This document shows, piece after piece, positions 62,773 through 64,000 of a DNA stretch of 64,000 bases. The notes beneath the pieces were generated by a model. It was given only the letters and a program-made list of their open reading frames with translations. It was not told the origin of the DNA and ran no database searches. Location of the stretch: assembly GCA_902794535.1 (NCBI GenBank), contig CADBHQ010000003.1, positions 1 to 64,000 of the forward strand, written 5' to 3'. The stretch comes from Fibrobacter succinogenes (GTDB taxonomy: Bacteria; Fibrobacterota; Fibrobacteria; Fibrobacterales; Fibrobacteraceae). A program made the position numbers and the translations under genes. Position 1 is the first letter of the stretch, and every line of letters begins with the position of its first letter.

Positions 62773-63335
62773 AGCCTAACCGCCGTTTCGTTAGAAGAAT
62801 CTTTCCCGCTGCCAGCCTTCTTGTAGCGCTCGCGAATAAGCTGTAAGTCATGCTGGTAGGGGTTGCGCTTGAAGTCTTCGAAAGCCCATGCCGTAGGGTG
62901 GAATTGCCCCTTCGCGTACGTCAAGAGCATGTCGAGCCACACGCCGTTGCCGGCGTAAAGTTTGAAAGGCCCTCGCTTGTAGCTCGGGAGCACCACCTTG
63001 TCCAAGTCCATGTAGCCGATGTCAATATTCACTCTGCGAGCATTGGGGTCCGACGCTTGTGCCATGGTGAGTTCCAAGGCGTTGCTACGTTCCTTTTCGA
63101 GGGCTATCGTTTCGGGCGGAATCGTACGTTCGAACGAAAGTACGCCGCGGTACAGTCCTTCGCCCATTTCGGGGGTGTAATAAGGCGTCTTGTCGAAAGC
63201 AAAAAGTTTCCCTTTATGGCGGATTTTTCCCCATGTCCGTTCCAAGGCGTCAATAACCTCGGGGAGCCATTCGGCACCGGGTTGCAAGACAAATGCTAAA
63301 AGTTGTGCGTTTTCAGAAAATTGCGATGCTTTCAT
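62769..63335 (-). CDS. DUF4416 family protein
   Basis: 188 residues. The family pattern is visible: FAFDKTPYYTPEMGEGLYRGVLSFERTIPPE, RRVNIDIGYMDLDKVVLPSYKRGPFKLY and FHPTAWAFEDFK. Cytoplasmic, function unknown. It is preceded by the metzincin-like gene (five-base gap) and overlaps the next gene, so the four genes from 64000 to 60816 look like one transcript. Confidence 0.85.
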   Translation of the reverse strand: MKASQFSENAQLLAFVLQPGAEWLPEVIDALERTWGKIRHKGKLFAFDKTPYYTPEMGEGLYRGVLSFERTIPPETIALEKERSNALELTMAQASDPNARRVNIDIGYMDLDKVVLPSYKRGPFKLYAGNGVWLDMLLTYAKGQFHPTAWAFEDFKRNPYQHDLQLIRERYKKAGSGKDSSNETAVRL

Positions 63336-63340
63336 AAAAA

Positions 63341-64000
63341 TCAGTGGGGGAAAATCATTAAGTTACGGCGGATAATGTCAAGTTGCTGTTCGCTAAACTG
63401 GAGGTCTACATTGTCTACGGTAACGGGGAACATGTAGTTGCTTGCATCCGGGCAATCTTCGACCTTGAACGAAGAGCCTGCGGAAATTCGAATACGGGGC
63501 ATTAAATGTCTGTATTGAATGTCCGATTTTTGAAGTTTCATGAGGTTTACGGTTGCCGTGCCAATGCAAGAGGGCGTGTCATCAAGTCCGTCATCGATGT
63601 TTGAATAATCGCCAAAATCGTAGCCCATGAAGATGTTTTCAATGTCTGCCTGAGTTGCAGTCGTGTGGCGGAGCCCAAAGAAGTGCCCTGTTTCGTGTAG
63701 AGCAGTTTCGATAATTCCTCGCATATCGATTTTTTCTTCGCCAATAAGAGTCTTGATGTGTGTGCCGAGAATGACCGTGCTTCCGACTCCCGAGCCAAGA
63801 TTTGCACTGAACAGGTTCGAATAGCCCAAAATGCCTTCGTTGTCGATAAAATGAACTAAAGTGATGTCTAAGGCGTATTCGATTCCTGGCCAACCGCCTA
63901 ATTCAGAAAGCATCACATCATCCGAAGAACGCCCTGCAATCCATGGTGCGTTTGCCGGGTATTTTTTACCCAATTTCGGGTGGGATTCGGCGCGATTGAT
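63341..64000 (-). CDS. metzincin-like zinc metalloprotease, N-terminus outside the window
   Basis: The open frame runs off the right edge; only about 220 C-terminal residues are seen. A full metzincin zinc site, ALHETGHFFGLRH (HExxHxxGxxH), sits in the middle, preceded by GSTVILGTHIKTL. A later HLMPR may be the Met-turn. The apparent start at 63973 is a TTG inside the frame and is not the real start. Four cysteines suggest an exported protein. It may be a secreted protease of the Fibrobacter type. Confidence 0.75.
   Translation of the reverse strand: MNRAESHPKLGKKYPANAPWIAGRSSDDVMLSELGGWPGIEYALDITLVHFIDNEGILGYSNLFSANLGSGVGSTVILGTHIKTLIGEEKIDMRGIIETALHETGHFFGLRHTTATQADIENIFMGYDFGDYSNIDDGLDDTPSCIGTATVNLMKLQKSDIQYRHLMPRIRISAGSSFKVEDCPDASNYMFPVTVDNVDLQFSEQQLDIIRRNLMIFPH

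Overview
The window reads as chromosomal DNA of a Fibrobacter-like bacterium (phylum Fibrobacterota). This is inferred from the gene content. There is a FISUMP domain lipoprotein (55503-56441, the Fibrobacter succinogenes major paralogous domain) and a TIGR02147-type regulator paired with a lipoprotein (44480-46725). There is also a CotH protein with a sorting-domain-like C-terminus, a cytoplasmic GH8 exo-oligoxylanase, FabV, and many large exported proteins of no known family. I saw no rRNA operon, IS element, integrase, phage module or CRISPR array. Base composition and codon use look even throughout.

Layout. 1-116: a cluster of hairpins ending in a terminator that belongs to something left of the window. 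118-1458: thrC. 1565-7167: a four-gene plus-strand operon (lipoprotein, outer-membrane barrel, DUF4912 protein, GH57 glucan branching enzyme). 7164-11163: metalloprotease, UbiD decarboxylase and SRPBCC protein. 11242-14638: Dabb protein, GT4 glycosyltransferase and a primase/helicase-like protein. 14716-16681: ruvC, a VanY-type carboxypeptidase and an MpaA-type amidase. 16653-19324: pssA and an oligopeptide-binding lipoprotein. 19453-29154: a long minus-strand run holding a RepA/AEP-like ATPase, a TrmA-like protein, a LysM protein, a histidine kinase, a response regulator and a TPR/beta-propeller protein. 29535-32894: glnS, a small lipoprotein and a DUF3300 protein. 33255-35054: CotH. 35053-35279: a 94-bp tandem repeat. 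35281-37077: a TPM / nucleotidyltransferase-like / UreE-N-like operon. 37299-44223: lnt, rsmI, lpxH, two alpha/beta-hydrolase-like proteins and several unknowns. 44480-46725: TIGR02147 regulator plus lipoprotein. 46770-46840: tRNA-Gln. 46948-53345: RsmB-like methyltransferase, PEGA protein, beta-barrel, thioredoxin, hisF, tldD and radical SAM. 53381-60753: thioredoxin reductase, GH8, FISUMP lipoprotein, yicC, a metX-metW fusion and fabV. 60816-64000: asparaginase, two metallopeptidase-like proteins and DUF4416.

Much of the window is ordinary housekeeping: amino acid synthesis (thrC, metXW, hisF), envelope and lipid synthesis (lnt, lpxH, pssA, fabV), translation (glnS, rsmI, tRNA-Gln), glycan use (GH57, GH8) and peptidoglycan turnover.

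Two things stand out. First, an unusual number of proteins keep an enzyme fold but appear to have lost catalytic residues. These are two replication-type primase/helicase proteins, a TrmA-like methyltransferase, two alpha/beta hydrolases with glycine at the nucleophile position, a nucleotidyltransferase-like protein, and a UreE-like N-terminal domain standing alone. Second, there is a hairpin-bearing intergenic repeat. It fills the gap between two convergent stop codons at 35 kb, and at 57.4 kb a related copy supplies the last codons and stop of the metX-metW fusion. All calls come from reading the sequence; no database search was run.
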